Shown here: positions 53,545 to 62,040 of the stretch, piece after piece
Numbering within the stretch: the stretch's first letter is position 1
Layout of the letters: each line of letters begins with the position of its first letter
NCBI GenBank assembly: GCA_963691885.1
Contig: OY829843.1
Location: 124,001 to 188,000, forward strand
From: G963691885 sp963691885
Lineage (GTDB): Bacteria > Pseudomonadota > Alphaproteobacteria > UBA8366 > Aestuariispiraceae
Direction of reading: 5' to 3'
Length of the DNA stretch: 64,000 nt
The notes under the pieces: model-generated
Told to the model about the DNA's origin: nothing
Database searches by the model: none
The model's input: only the letters and a program-made list of their open reading frames with translations
Translations under genes and position numbers: made by a program

Positions 53545-56000
53545 CACAGAACCTGCCAAAACCCATCCTTGCGTGGTTTGAGGCCCGCAAATGGGCCCCG
53601 CACGCGCATCAGCTGGAAATGCTGAGCGCGGCGGGGGACGGCACTCATTGCCTGCTCATCGCGCCGACCGGCGGGGGTAAAACCCTGTCAGGCTTTTTGC
53701 CAAGCATGACAGATCTTTTTCATCGCCTGGAAAGTGGCGAACAACCCGGTTTGCACACGCTCTACATCTCACCCCTCAAGGCACTTGCGGTCGATATCCA
53801 CCGAAACCTTGAACTGCCCCTCGCGGAAATGGGGATACCCATTCGAACAGAGACGCGGACGGGGGATACGCCTGCATCGAAAAGAGCGCGGCAACGCGAA
53901 AACCCGCCCCATATTCTGCTGACCACGCCGGAATCCCTTGCGCTTTTGGTGAGTTACGATGACGCAAGAACCTATTTTGCAGGGTTGAAGACCGTGGTCG
54001 TTGACGAGGCGCATGCCCTGGCCGGCACAAAGCGGGGGGACCAACTGGCGCTGTGCCTGGCAAGACTGGCGGAGCTGGCACCGCAAATGCGACGTGTTGG
54101 CCTGTCAGCAACCGTACCGCACGAGAGTGACCTTTGCGCCTGGATAGCGCCCGACGGTGATGCAGAGAAAATTCGCATCGTCCGCGGCGAGGATGGTGCA
54201 AGGGCCAAGGTCACTATTATGGACAATCTCGACCTGCCCTGGTCTGGGCATTACGGCCTGCATGCGGTCGATCTGGTCCATGAAGAGATCCGCAAATCGG
54301 GCGTCACCATCATTTTTGTTAACACGAGGGCACAGTCGGAAGTGCTGTTTCAGGAACTCTGGCACCGCAACGAAGACCATCTGCCCATTGCGCTCCATCA
54401 CGGCTCCCTTGCCGCTGAACAACGCCGCAAGGTCGAGGCCGCAATGTCCCAGGGCCGGTTGCGCGCGGTTGTGGCAACCGCCTCACTCGATCTTGGCATC
54501 GACTGGGCAGCCGTCGATCTGGTCATTCAGATGGGCGCACCAAAAGGGGTCAGCCGTCTGCTGCAGAGAATCGGTCGGGCCGGCCATCAATACAATACAC
54601 CCAGTCGGGCCATACTGGTCCCTGGCAACCGGTTTGAAGTGCTGGAATGCCAGGCGGCAATTGAAGGTGTTGACCGCATGCGTCTGGACGGGGATCCACC
54701 ACGTCCAGGAGGGCTGGACGTCTTGGCCCAGCATATTCTGGGGCTTGCCTGCTCGGAACCTTTTCACCCCGACGCATTGTTTGAGGAAGTGACAGGGGCC
54801 GGCCCATACCGCGACCTCAGCCGCAAGGATTTCGACGATGTTCTGCGTTATGTTGAAGACGGGGGATATTCCCTGAAAGTGTATGACCGTTTCCGGCGCC
54901 TGTTCCGCAAGAAATCTGGTGAATACGAGGTTGCAGGGCCGCGAATTGTGCGCAGACACCGCATGAATATTGGAACGATCGTTGAAGAGCCGATGTTAAA
55001 GGTGCGATTGAGGCGCGGACCGGCGCTGGGCGAAATTGAAGAATATTTCGTCAATGGGCTGGAACCTGGGGACACTTTCATGTTTGCCGGTCGCATGCTG
55101 CGCTTCGACGGCATGCGGGAAACAACGGTCATGGCGAGCGAAGCCAAAGGCGACGCCCCAAAGATCCCGGCCTATATGGGCGGACGCCTGCCCTTCACCA
55201 CCTATCTCTCGGAACGGGTTCGGGAATTGCTTTCCGACCCAAAGGAGTGGCAGAACCTGCCCGATCAAGTCCGGGAATGGCTGGATCTGCAACAATGGCG
55301 ATCGGTTCTCCCAGGGCCGGACGGTATGCTGATTGAGACCTTTCCAAGGCGGAACAAAGAATACCTTGTTGCTTATTGCTTTGCCGGGCGAAACGCACAT
55401 CAGACGTTGGGCATGCTTTTGACGCGAAGAATGGAACGCGCCGGTCTGGGGCCGCTCGGTTTTGTCGCCAGCGACTATGTCATTGCGGTCTGGTCGATCA
55501 AACCGGCGACCGATATGGCCATGCTGTTTGACGAAGACATGCTGGGCGATGATCTGGAAGCGTGGATGGAGGAGAGTTCTTTGATGAAACGCACGTTCCG
55601 GAACGCCGCCATCATAGCTGGGTTGATAGAACGGCGCATGCCTGGGCAGGAAAAATCTGGGCGCCGGGTCACGTTTTCGACGGATCTGATTTACGACGTT
55701 CTGCGGGAACACGAACCGGACCACATCCTGTTGCGGGCGACACGGCAGGACGCGGCCAGCGGAATGACCGATATCGCGCGCCTCGCTGAGACCCTGGCCC
55801 ATGCTAAGGGGCGGATCAAACACAGACGCCTGAACAGGGTCTCGCCCCTGGCGGTTCCCATCCTTCTCGAAATCGGAAAGGAATCGGTCTACGGCTCTGG
55901 CATTGATGATTTGTTGGCAGAGGCGGCGGACGATCTGATTGAAGAAGCCATGGGCAACGGGCCGAACAGTGCAATTCACGGGGAACTGCCACTTTCATGA
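53541..56000 (+). CDS. Ligase-associated DNA repair helicase (Lhr-like DEAD/DEAH)
   Basis: The product is an Lhr-core-type helicase of about 819 residues. Helicase motifs include A-P-T-G-G-G-K-T (Walker A), V-D-E-A-H (motif II), S-A-T (III) and R-I-G-R-A-G-H (VI), followed by winged-helix and Lhr-specific C-terminal regions. Family similarity starts well before the first ATG (53619): residues L-P-K-P-I-L-A-W-F-E-A-R-K-W-A-P-H-A-H-Q-L are conserved. No ATG, GTG or TTG precedes them nearby, so a CTG at 53541 overlapping the HIT stop (CTGA) is the probable start. The next gene is its usual partner pdeM. The DNA ligase and exonuclease that normally complete the set are not in the window. Confidence 0.85.
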   Translation: MTQNLPKPILAWFEARKWAPHAHQLEMLSAAGDGTHCLLIAPTGGGKTLSGFLPSMTDLFHRLESGEQPGLHTLYISPLKALAVDIHRNLELPLAEMGIPIRTETRTGDTPASKRARQRENPPHILLTTPESLALLVSYDDARTYFAGLKTVVVDEAHALAGTKRGDQLALCLARLAELAPQMRRVGLSATVPHESDLCAWIAPDGDAEKIRIVRGEDGARAKVTIMDNLDLPWSGHYGLHAVDLVHEEIRKSGVTIIFVNTRAQSEVLFQELWHRNEDHLPIALHHGSLAAEQRRKVEAAMSQGRLRAVVATASLDLGIDWAAVDLVIQMGAPKGVSRLLQRIGRAGHQYNTPSRAILVPGNRFEVLECQAAIEGVDRMRLDGDPPRPGGLDVLAQHILGLACSEPFHPDALFEEVTGAGPYRDLSRKDFDDVLRYVEDGGYSLKVYDRFRRLFRKKSGEYEVAGPRIVRRHRMNIGTIVEEPMLKVRLRRGPALGEIEEYFVNGLEPGDTFMFAGRMLRFDGMRETTVMASEAKGDAPKIPAYMGGRLPFTTYLSERVRELLSDPKEWQNLPDQVREWLDLQQWRSVLPGPDGMLIETFPRRNKEYLVAYCFAGRNAHQTLGMLLTRRMERAGLGPLGFVASDYVIAVWSIKPATDMAMLFDEDMLGDDLEAWMEESSLMKRTFRNAAIIAGLIERRMPGQEKSGRRVTFSTDLIYDVLREHEPDHILLRATRQDAASGMTDIARLAETLAHAKGRIKHRRLNRVSPLAVPILLEIGKESVYGSGIDDLLAEAADDLIEEAMGNGPNSAIHGELPLS

Positions 56001-56671
56001 GTATCATTTTAAATGGGGCGCATCTGGTGCCGGATAGAGCAGGCGCGATGTTCTGGCCCGAACGCAAGACCCTCGTGGTTGCCGATCTGCATTTTGAAAA
56101 AGGATCCGCCTTTGCCGGGCGTGGCCAGCTTTTGCCCCCTTATGATACAAACACGACCTTGCGCACACTGGAAGGGTGTTTGAAACGGTATGACGCGGAA
56201 CGGGTCATTTGTCTGGGCGACAGTTTTGACGATACCGGGGCCGGCGAACGCCTGAGTCCGGAAAACCGGAAACGGCTGCAATCGATGATCAAAGGGCGGG
56301 ATTGGATCTGGATTACCGGAAACCATGACCCGGACATTCCAACGGATCTGGCCGGGAATCCGATGCCTCAACTGACAGATGGTGCCCTGACATTCCGTCA
56401 CGAAGCGGAAGCGGACCGGTCGCGGATTCCGTCGGGTGAAATTTCCGGCCATTTCCATCCAAAAGCGCGGATAAAGACCAAGGCTCGCTCTATTTCATCC
56501 CGCTGCTTCATCAGCGACGGCAAACGCATGATAATGCCGTCTTTTGGGGCCTACACGGGCGGACTTGCGGTCAGTGATCCGGCAATACAGACGCTGTTCC
56601 CGGCTGGTTTCAAGATTTGGTTGTTGGGAAGAGACCGTGTTCATGCGTTCCCCGGTGCCGCCGCCGCCTGA
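55997..56671 (+). CDS. pdeM: Ligase-associated DNA damage response endonuclease PdeM
   Basis: The 224-residue metallophosphoesterase has the canonical motifs V-A-D-L-H-F-E-K-G, L-G-D-S-F-D-D, I-T-G-N-H-D-P and G-E-I-S-G-H-F-H-P in order, matching PdeM. It overlaps the helicase stop by 4 bp (ATGA), so the two are translated together. Nuclease action in DNA repair with the helicase is the family role. Confidence 0.88.
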   Translation: MSIILNGAHLVPDRAGAMFWPERKTLVVADLHFEKGSAFAGRGQLLPPYDTNTTLRTLEGCLKRYDAERVICLGDSFDDTGAGERLSPENRKRLQSMIKGRDWIWITGNHDPDIPTDLAGNPMPQLTDGALTFRHEAEADRSRIPSGEISGHFHPKARIKTKARSISSRCFISDGKRMIMPSFGAYTGGLAVSDPAIQTLFPAGFKIWLLGRDRVHAFPGAAAA

Positions 56672-56688
56672 CCAGTTTTCTTGAGGGT

Positions 56689-56725
56689 AAAAAACAACGG
56701 GCCGAGGGGGTAGCCTCGGCCCGTT
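56689..56725 (-). terminator. Strong minus-strand Rho-independent terminator
   Basis: A perfect 12-bp stem (AACGGGCCGAGG with CCTCGGCCCGTT, six-base loop) is followed on the minus strand by GTTTTTTA. On the plus strand no T-run follows. No minus-strand protein gene lies upstream, which points to a short non-coding transcript ending here. Confidence 0.8.
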
Positions 56726-56780
56726 CCACGGCGATTTGGGGGGAAGGTACCACCGTGAATGATCAGTTTTGCTGATCTGA
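56689..56780 (-). ncRNA. Candidate small RNA of about 90 nt upstream of the photolyase gene
   Basis: On the minus strand a TGATCC (56811-56816) is separated by 18 bp from TAATTA (56787-56792). TGATC-type -35 elements are used by ChrR-controlled sigma-E of Rhodobacter. Transcription would start near 56780. It would run through a 5' hairpin (56761-56777, GATCAG with CTGATC) and end at the strong terminator at 56689-56725. No convincing open frame lies in it. The adjacent plus-strand genes are typical sigma-E/singlet-oxygen targets. This is a prediction from sequence only. Confidence 0.5.
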
Positions 56781-56786
56781 CATAGC

Positions 56787-56816
56787 TAATTACGGCAGCT
56801 GTTCTGTGGTGGATCA
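56787..56816 (-). promoter_or_regulatory. Sigma-E-like promoter candidate for the small RNA
   Basis: TGATCC, 18 bp and TAATTA, read on the minus strand. The -35 matches my recollection of the ECF sigma-E/ChrR promoter type; the -10 is less specific. It lies in front of a hairpin/terminator unit that has no protein gene. Confidence 0.4.
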
Positions 56817-57048
56817 CAGCAAAGCAAAAAAAATGCACTCAAAAATCATTTTATTTTGATGCGCGCACTCGTTTCGTCGATTTGTAATCCAATACCTGCG
56901 ACAAAGCGTACCGATTTACAGGATCACACTTATCAGTGGTCGCTGGTTTTTTGAAATCTTCCACGGGATCTGTCCCGACAAATCAGGTCCTCTGATTTGA
57001 CCGAACCAGCACAAATTGGTCGCAACTGCACAGGTTTGAATACGTCCC

Positions 57049-58518
57049 ATGCCATCGCCCATTCTCGTCTGGTTTCGGCAAGATCTACGTCTCAGCGACA
57101 ATCCCGCATTATTGCAGGCCGTTGCAACAGGGGCGCCGCTTCATTTCCTTTACATCCTTGACGATGCTGATGCTGGCGATCAGGCCCTTGGTGCGGCGAG
57201 TCGCTGGTGGTTGCATCACAGTCTGGCTGCTTTGGGTGCGAATATTAAGGCGCATGGCGGACAACTGACATTGGCGTCAGGGCACGCCTCTGAGGTGCTG
57301 TCTGATCTAATCACCAGATATGGTATCGAGGCCATTTACTGGAACCGAATGTACGAACCCTGGTCCGTTGCACGCGATACCGCCCTGAAGTCCGATCTCA
57401 AAGACAAGGATATCAGGGTTGAAACCTTCAACGGTTCCCTTCTCCACGAACCCTGGGCGGTCAAAACAAAGGCCGGCGGTATTTTCTCGGTCTTCACGCC
57501 TTTCTGGAAGGCTGTCCAGGCCCTGGGCGATCAAGAAACACCCGGAGATGCACCGGACGCGCTTAACGGCGCTGCGGACGTTGAACCAGGTCAGGCTCTG
57601 AAAGAGCTGGACCTGCTACCGACCAAGCCGAACTGGGCCGCCGGGTTTGAACCGCTTTGGCAGCCGGGCGAATCCGGCGCCCGCGCGATGTTCGAGGCAT
57701 TTCTGTCAGAGCGGGTTTCCGCGTATAGCGACGGTCGCAATTTCCCGGCAACCCCGGCAGTCTCAAGGCTATCCGCGCATTTGCATTTTGGTGAAATCAG
57801 CCCCAGGCAAGTGTGGTACTGGACCCGATCCAGAATGGAGTCCGGGGCCATCCCGGTCGATGCCGCATGGTCTTTTTTGCGAGAACTCGGCTGGCGGGAC
57901 TTTAACCGTCACCTTCTCTTCAACAATCCCCATACGGTTTCGGGGAATTTTAAACCGGCCTTTGACGCATTTCCCTGGCAGGACGATGAAGATGCTTTCA
58001 AAGCATGGACAAAAGGGCGAACCGGCTACCCATTCGTCGATGCAGGCATGCGGGAGCTTTGGCAGACAGGCATCATGCATAATCGCGTAAGGATGGTCAC
58101 GGCATCCTTCCTGATCAAGCATCTATTGACAGATTGGCGCAAGGGAGAGGCGTGGTTCCGCAACACCCTGATCGATGCCGATCTCGCCAACAATGTCGGG
58201 GGATGGCAATGGACAGCAGGCTGCGGTGCAGACGCCTCGCCCTATTTCCGAATTTTCAATCCGTTTACCCAGGGCGAAAAGTTCGACGGCGACGGGTCTT
58301 ACACCCGCAAATTTGTGCCTGAACTGGCCGCTTTGCCCGACAAATGGCTTCACCGCCCCTGGGAAGCACCTGATGAGGTCCTGCGAAAAGCGGGCGTCGT
58401 GCTGGGCAAGACATACCCGAAACCCATCGTGGATCATGGCAAGGCGCGGGAACGTGCGCTGCGCGCCTATGAGACCACGAAATCAGTCAATTCCTCTTCA
58501 CAACAGAAGGTCGCGTGA
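57049..58518 (+). CDS. phrB: Deoxyribodipyrimidine photolyase
   Basis: The 489-residue protein starts I-L-V-W-F-R-Q-D-L-R-L-S-D-N-P-A-L, the photolyase antenna domain. Its FAD domain carries G-R-N-F-P-A-T-P-A-V-S-R-L-S-A-H-L-H-F-G-E-I-S, then W-R-D-F-N-R-H-L-L and W-Q-W-T-A-G-C-G-A-D-A-S-P-Y-F-R. It repairs cyclobutane pyrimidine dimers with blue light. It heads a tight run with an FAD oxidoreductase, DUF1365, Cfa, MFS and DUF3833 genes, a set controlled by sigma-E/ChrR in Rhodobacter. Confidence 0.95.
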   Translation: MPSPILVWFRQDLRLSDNPALLQAVATGAPLHFLYILDDADAGDQALGAASRWWLHHSLAALGANIKAHGGQLTLASGHASEVLSDLITRYGIEAIYWNRMYEPWSVARDTALKSDLKDKDIRVETFNGSLLHEPWAVKTKAGGIFSVFTPFWKAVQALGDQETPGDAPDALNGAADVEPGQALKELDLLPTKPNWAAGFEPLWQPGESGARAMFEAFLSERVSAYSDGRNFPATPAVSRLSAHLHFGEISPRQVWYWTRSRMESGAIPVDAAWSFLRELGWRDFNRHLLFNNPHTVSGNFKPAFDAFPWQDDEDAFKAWTKGRTGYPFVDAGMRELWQTGIMHNRVRMVTASFLIKHLLTDWRKGEAWFRNTLIDADLANNVGGWQWTAGCGADASPYFRIFNPFTQGEKFDGDGSYTRKFVPELAALPDKWLHRPWEAPDEVLRKAGVVLGKTYPKPIVDHGKARERALRAYETTKSVNSSSQQKVA

Positions 58519-58521
58519 TCC

Positions 58522-59862
58522 ATGCGTATAGCTATTATCGGTTCCGGAATTTCTGGCCTAGGTGCCGCCTACTTGCTGAACAAGCATCATCAGATCAGCA
58601 TTTATGAGCGAAACGGATATATCGGCGGCCATTCCAACACAGTTGACGCCCCAAGGGCCAATGGCGAAGGAACCGTTCCCGTTGATACCGGGTTCATTGT
58701 TTTCAATGAACGCACCTATCCAAACCTGCTGGGTCTGTTCGATACATTGAATGTGCCTGTCAAAAAGACAGACATGTCCTTTGCCGTTTCCGTCGATCAG
58801 GGTCGTCTTGAATATGGCGGTGCCAATCTTGCCGCCGTCTTCGCGCAGCGCAGCAACCTCTTCAAGCCAGGCTTCTACAAAATGCTGCGGGATCTGGTCC
58901 GGTTCTACAAAGACGCACCCGCCTTGCTTCAGGACAAAAGCCGCGCCGAAATCTCGCTTGGTGAGTTTCTGAAACAGGGCGGATATGGCGCACGGTTCGC
59001 CAAGGACCACCTGTTGCCCATGGCAGCGGCAATCTGGTCCTGCTCAACAGAAACCATGCGCGACTTCCCGGCCTCCAGCTTCGTTCGGTTCTTTGTGAAC
59101 CATGGCCTGCTGGAATTGAAGGAACGCCCGCAATGGTGGACCGTCGATGGCGGCAGTCGAGAATATGTCAAACGCATCCTGGCAACACTTGATGATCCGG
59201 TGATGATTGGCCGCCCTGCGCAATCCGTTAAGCGGGCAAAAGGAAAAGTCATGGTGACAGACACGCTTGGTGCAGAAGCCGAATATGATCAGGTGATTTT
59301 TGCCTGTCATGGTGATGAAGCACATCGTCTGCTGTTAGATAAGACCGCACGAGAGGACGAAATCCTCTCAGGCTTCCAATACCAGCCCAATATCGCGTTT
59401 CTGCACACCGATGCCGGTCAGATGCCAAAACGCAAGCGCGCCTGGTCCAGCTGGAATTATCTCGCCAGCAGCGAGGACAGCAGCGAGAGCAAGGTTGCCG
59501 TTTCCTATTGGATGAATAATTTGCAGGGCATTGAAGCAGAAACACCACTCTTCGTGACCCTGAATCCGGTCACCAAGATTCCGTCGGAAAAAGTCATTGA
59601 CCAATTCGTCTACGACCATCCGATGTTTGATAAGGGTGCTGTCGCGTCTCAACGTTCCTTGCCCGAGATACAAGGCAATGGTGGCGTCTGGTTCTGTGGT
59701 TCCTACTGTGGTTATGGTTTCCACGAAGACGGTTTGTCATCGGCTGTTGCTGTTGCCCAAAGTCTGGGTGCTGATATTCCCTGGGGTCATCGCCCGCATC
59801 ACGCGATGGCAGCGGTCCTGGGGCCAGACATGACCCCGGTTCAGAATGCGAAGGCGGCCTGA
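58522..59862 (+). CDS. FAD-dependent oxidoreductase (amine-oxidase-like) of the Cfa/DUF1365 cluster
   Basis: The 446-residue protein has an N-terminal dinucleotide motif I-A-I-I-G-S-G-I-S-G-L-G-A-A-Y-L (about 3-18), then Y-I-G-G-H-S-N-T-V and a C-terminal FAD-contact segment F-C-G-S-Y-C-G-Y-G-F-H-E-D-G-L. Homologues are always near DUF1365 and cyclopropane synthase genes and resemble the Rhodobacter RSP1090-type protein implicated in lipid modification under singlet oxygen. The substrate is probably a membrane fatty acyl chain. It starts 3 bp after the photolyase stop. Confidence 0.87.
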   Translation: MRIAIIGSGISGLGAAYLLNKHHQISIYERNGYIGGHSNTVDAPRANGEGTVPVDTGFIVFNERTYPNLLGLFDTLNVPVKKTDMSFAVSVDQGRLEYGGANLAAVFAQRSNLFKPGFYKMLRDLVRFYKDAPALLQDKSRAEISLGEFLKQGGYGARFAKDHLLPMAAAIWSCSTETMRDFPASSFVRFFVNHGLLELKERPQWWTVDGGSREYVKRILATLDDPVMIGRPAQSVKRAKGKVMVTDTLGAEAEYDQVIFACHGDEAHRLLLDKTAREDEILSGFQYQPNIAFLHTDAGQMPKRKRAWSSWNYLASSEDSSESKVAVSYWMNNLQGIEAETPLFVTLNPVTKIPSEKVIDQFVYDHPMFDKGAVASQRSLPEIQGNGGVWFCGSYCGYGFHEDGLSSAVAVAQSLGADIPWGHRPHHAMAAVLGPDMTPVQNAKAA

Positions 59863-59864
59863 CC

Positions 59865-60683
59865 GTGTCTTTATCGGCGCAAGATGAACGCGTGCTCCCG
59901 TCCGGACCGCCGGAACCGGCCCTGTATTGCGGCCGGGTGGTACACAAGCGGTTGAAACCGTTTTTGCATGAGCTGACCTATCGCGTTTTCTCGCTGTTAG
60001 TCGATATTGACCGCGTTGGTGACACGGCACGCAATTGCCGCTTTCTGGGCTATAACCGCCCCTCCCTGATCTCGTTCTATGACAAGGATCACGGATTGCG
60101 GGATGGAGGACCATTGCGACCCTGGGTCGAGGCACAAATGCGCGAACGTGGCATTGATCTGCAAGGGGGGCCAATCCGGCTGCTCTGTTTTCCAAGGGTG
60201 TGGGGATACACTTTCAATCCGCTGGCCATCTATTATTGCTATGATCCGCAGGGAAATCTGGGGACCGTCCTGTATCAGGTCTCAAACACATTTGGTGAAT
60301 GGCATGGATACTTGCTGAAAGTGGAGTCGGATCCAGACGCGCTGGTCGGCAATCCGATACAACAATCCGTTTCAAAGGTGTTTCACGTCTCACCGTTTAT
60401 GGAGGTTAAAGGGGGCTATAAATTTACCCTGCAACCACCTGGCGACCGCCTTTCAATCATGATCCGGCAAACAGACACGGATGGTTCGGACCTGTTGGTT
60501 GCAACACATACCGCAAAAGGCGCGATTTTGAACGACCGTCAAATCCTGACCGCTTTTTGCCGTCACCCGGCGCTGACTTTCAAGATTATGGGGGCAATCC
60601 ATTGGGAAGCCCTCAAATTGTGGCGCAAAGGTGCCCCCTTCTTCACAAAACCCGCCCCTCCCAAGCAGGATGTAACATCGTAA
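59865..60683 (+). CDS. DUF1365 domain-containing protein
   Basis: The 272-residue protein has the DUF1365 pattern: Y-C-G-R-V-V-H-K-R-L-K-P near residue 17, L-V-D-I-D-R-V-G, L-L-C-F-P-R-V-W-G-Y-T-F-N-P-L-A-I-Y-Y-C near residue 105, and S-K-V-F-H-V-S-P-F-M. The function is unknown. The family is nearly always found between the FAD oxidoreductase and Cfa genes. It starts at a GTG 2 bp after the previous stop. Confidence 0.9.
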   Translation: MSLSAQDERVLPSGPPEPALYCGRVVHKRLKPFLHELTYRVFSLLVDIDRVGDTARNCRFLGYNRPSLISFYDKDHGLRDGGPLRPWVEAQMRERGIDLQGGPIRLLCFPRVWGYTFNPLAIYYCYDPQGNLGTVLYQVSNTFGEWHGYLLKVESDPDALVGNPIQQSVSKVFHVSPFMEVKGGYKFTLQPPGDRLSIMIRQTDTDGSDLLVATHTAKGAILNDRQILTAFCRHPALTFKIMGAIHWEALKLWRKGAPFFTKPAPPKQDVTS

Positions 60684-60747
60684 ATTGTCTGTGTGGGGCT
60701 GGTAAAACGTTTCTCAAATTGGAATAGTATGTGATCCGGAGCTTTAA

Positions 60748-62004
60748 ATGAGTGACGACGTTTTGACGACTGCAACCGCTGTAAATTCCAGAATGCGCCT
60801 TAGCCCGGCAATGCGCATTATGTTCAGCATTGGCGAACGTTTTGAGACGGGGCGCATCTGCTGGATTTTGCCTGACGGGTCTTCCCGCATCACCGGGAAA
60901 AAGCGGTTCCTGTCCGACGAAACCGAAGGCGTGGATGTCACAGTCCAGCTAAACGGCAATCGGATTGCACGGCGCCTTTTGTTCGGGGGTAACACCGGCA
61001 TTGGTATCGCCTATGTTGAGGGGGATTATGAACCCGACAATCTTCCGCTCTTCCTGACAATTTGCGCGACAAATATGGAGGCGCTGGACAAGACACTGAG
61101 AGGGTCTTGGCTATACCGCTCTGCGTCACGCGTGTTTCACTGGCTGAACCAGAATACCGAGACCGGCAGTAAACGAAACATCCTCTATCACTATGACCTG
61201 GGGAATGACTTTTACGAGCGCTGGCTGGATCCGAGCATGACCTACAGCTCAGCGGAATTCGCAGACCCATCGGAGTCCCTGATCGAAGGACAACGCAACA
61301 AATACGAAAATCTGGCCCGTCGGCTGGAAGCCAATGACAATCATCATCTGCTCGAAATCGGCTGCGGCTGGGGCGGGTTTGCCGAACATGTGGCAAAAAC
61401 CAGAGGCTGCAAAGTAACAGCGCTGACGATCTCGGACGCGCAACACGACTATGCGGCCGCACGGATGCAACGCGAAGGGCTGAATGAGAAAGTCTCAATC
61501 GTCAAACGGGACTATCGGCAGGAAACCGGACAATATGACGGCATTGCGTCGATCGAGATGTTTGAGGCGGTCGGTGAGAAATATTGGCCGGTTTTCTTCG
61601 GAAATCTGCATGACAGGTTACACGACCATGCCAAAGCCGCGCTGCAGATAATCACGATCGAAGATGAACATTTCGAGGGCTATCGGACACGCCCGGATTT
61701 CATTCAGGCGCATATATTTCCGGGCGGCATGCTGCCCTCACCCACCGCACTCAGGGCACAGGTCGATCAGGCAGGCCTGAAAATTGAAGCTTACGAGAAT
61801 TTCGGTCAGTCCTATGCCAGGACCCTGTCAGAATGGAACGACAAGTTTCAGCAGACCTGGCAAGACATTACCCGGCTTCCCACGACAGGCCAGAAGTTCG
61901 ACACCCGCTTCAAACGCATGTGGGAATATTATCTCTCCTATTGTGAGGCTGGCTTTCGGGCGCAAACTATTGATGTGTGCAGAGTGACCCTAAGCAAGAG
62001 TTGA
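60748..62004 (+). CDS. cfa: Cyclopropane-fatty-acyl-phospholipid synthase family methyltransferase
   Basis: The 418-residue protein has the CMAS fold. An N-terminal lipid-binding region is followed by the SAM motif L-L-E-I-G-C-G-W-G-G-F-A (about 197-208), then the Y-D-L-G-N-D-F-Y-E-R-W-L-D, S-I-E-M-F-E-A-V-G and H-I-F-P-G-G-M-L-P-S motifs. It transfers a methylene or methyl from S-adenosylmethionine to unsaturated acyl chains in membrane phospholipids. In this context it could be a Cfa-like enzyme of methylated or furan fatty acid synthesis rather than a classic cyclopropane synthase. AAATG follows a CCGGAG ribosome site. Confidence 0.93.
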   Translation: MSDDVLTTATAVNSRMRLSPAMRIMFSIGERFETGRICWILPDGSSRITGKKRFLSDETEGVDVTVQLNGNRIARRLLFGGNTGIGIAYVEGDYEPDNLPLFLTICATNMEALDKTLRGSWLYRSASRVFHWLNQNTETGSKRNILYHYDLGNDFYERWLDPSMTYSSAEFADPSESLIEGQRNKYENLARRLEANDNHHLLEIGCGWGGFAEHVAKTRGCKVTALTISDAQHDYAAARMQREGLNEKVSIVKRDYRQETGQYDGIASIEMFEAVGEKYWPVFFGNLHDRLHDHAKAALQIITIEDEHFEGYRTRPDFIQAHIFPGGMLPSPTALRAQVDQAGLKIEAYENFGQSYARTLSEWNDKFQQTWQDITRLPTTGQKFDTRFKRMWEYYLSYCEAGFRAQTIDVCRVTLSKS

Positions 62005-62040
62005 ACCGTATAAGGTTTACATAGCGCTTCAACAACGGGA

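Noticed and set aside
54996..55979. 327-codon minus-strand open frame
   Set aside because: It lies wholly antisense to the helicase gene, whose motifs are clear; the composition is typical of a shadow frame.
56641..56838. 65-codon minus-strand frame upstream of the photolyase gene
   Set aside because: It reads straight through the strong terminator hairpin and has no ribosome site; a non-coding RNA fits better.
60733..60738. TGATCC just before cfa as a sigma-E -35 element
   Set aside because: It lies too close to the start codon to allow a -10 element and leader, and overlaps the ribosome site.
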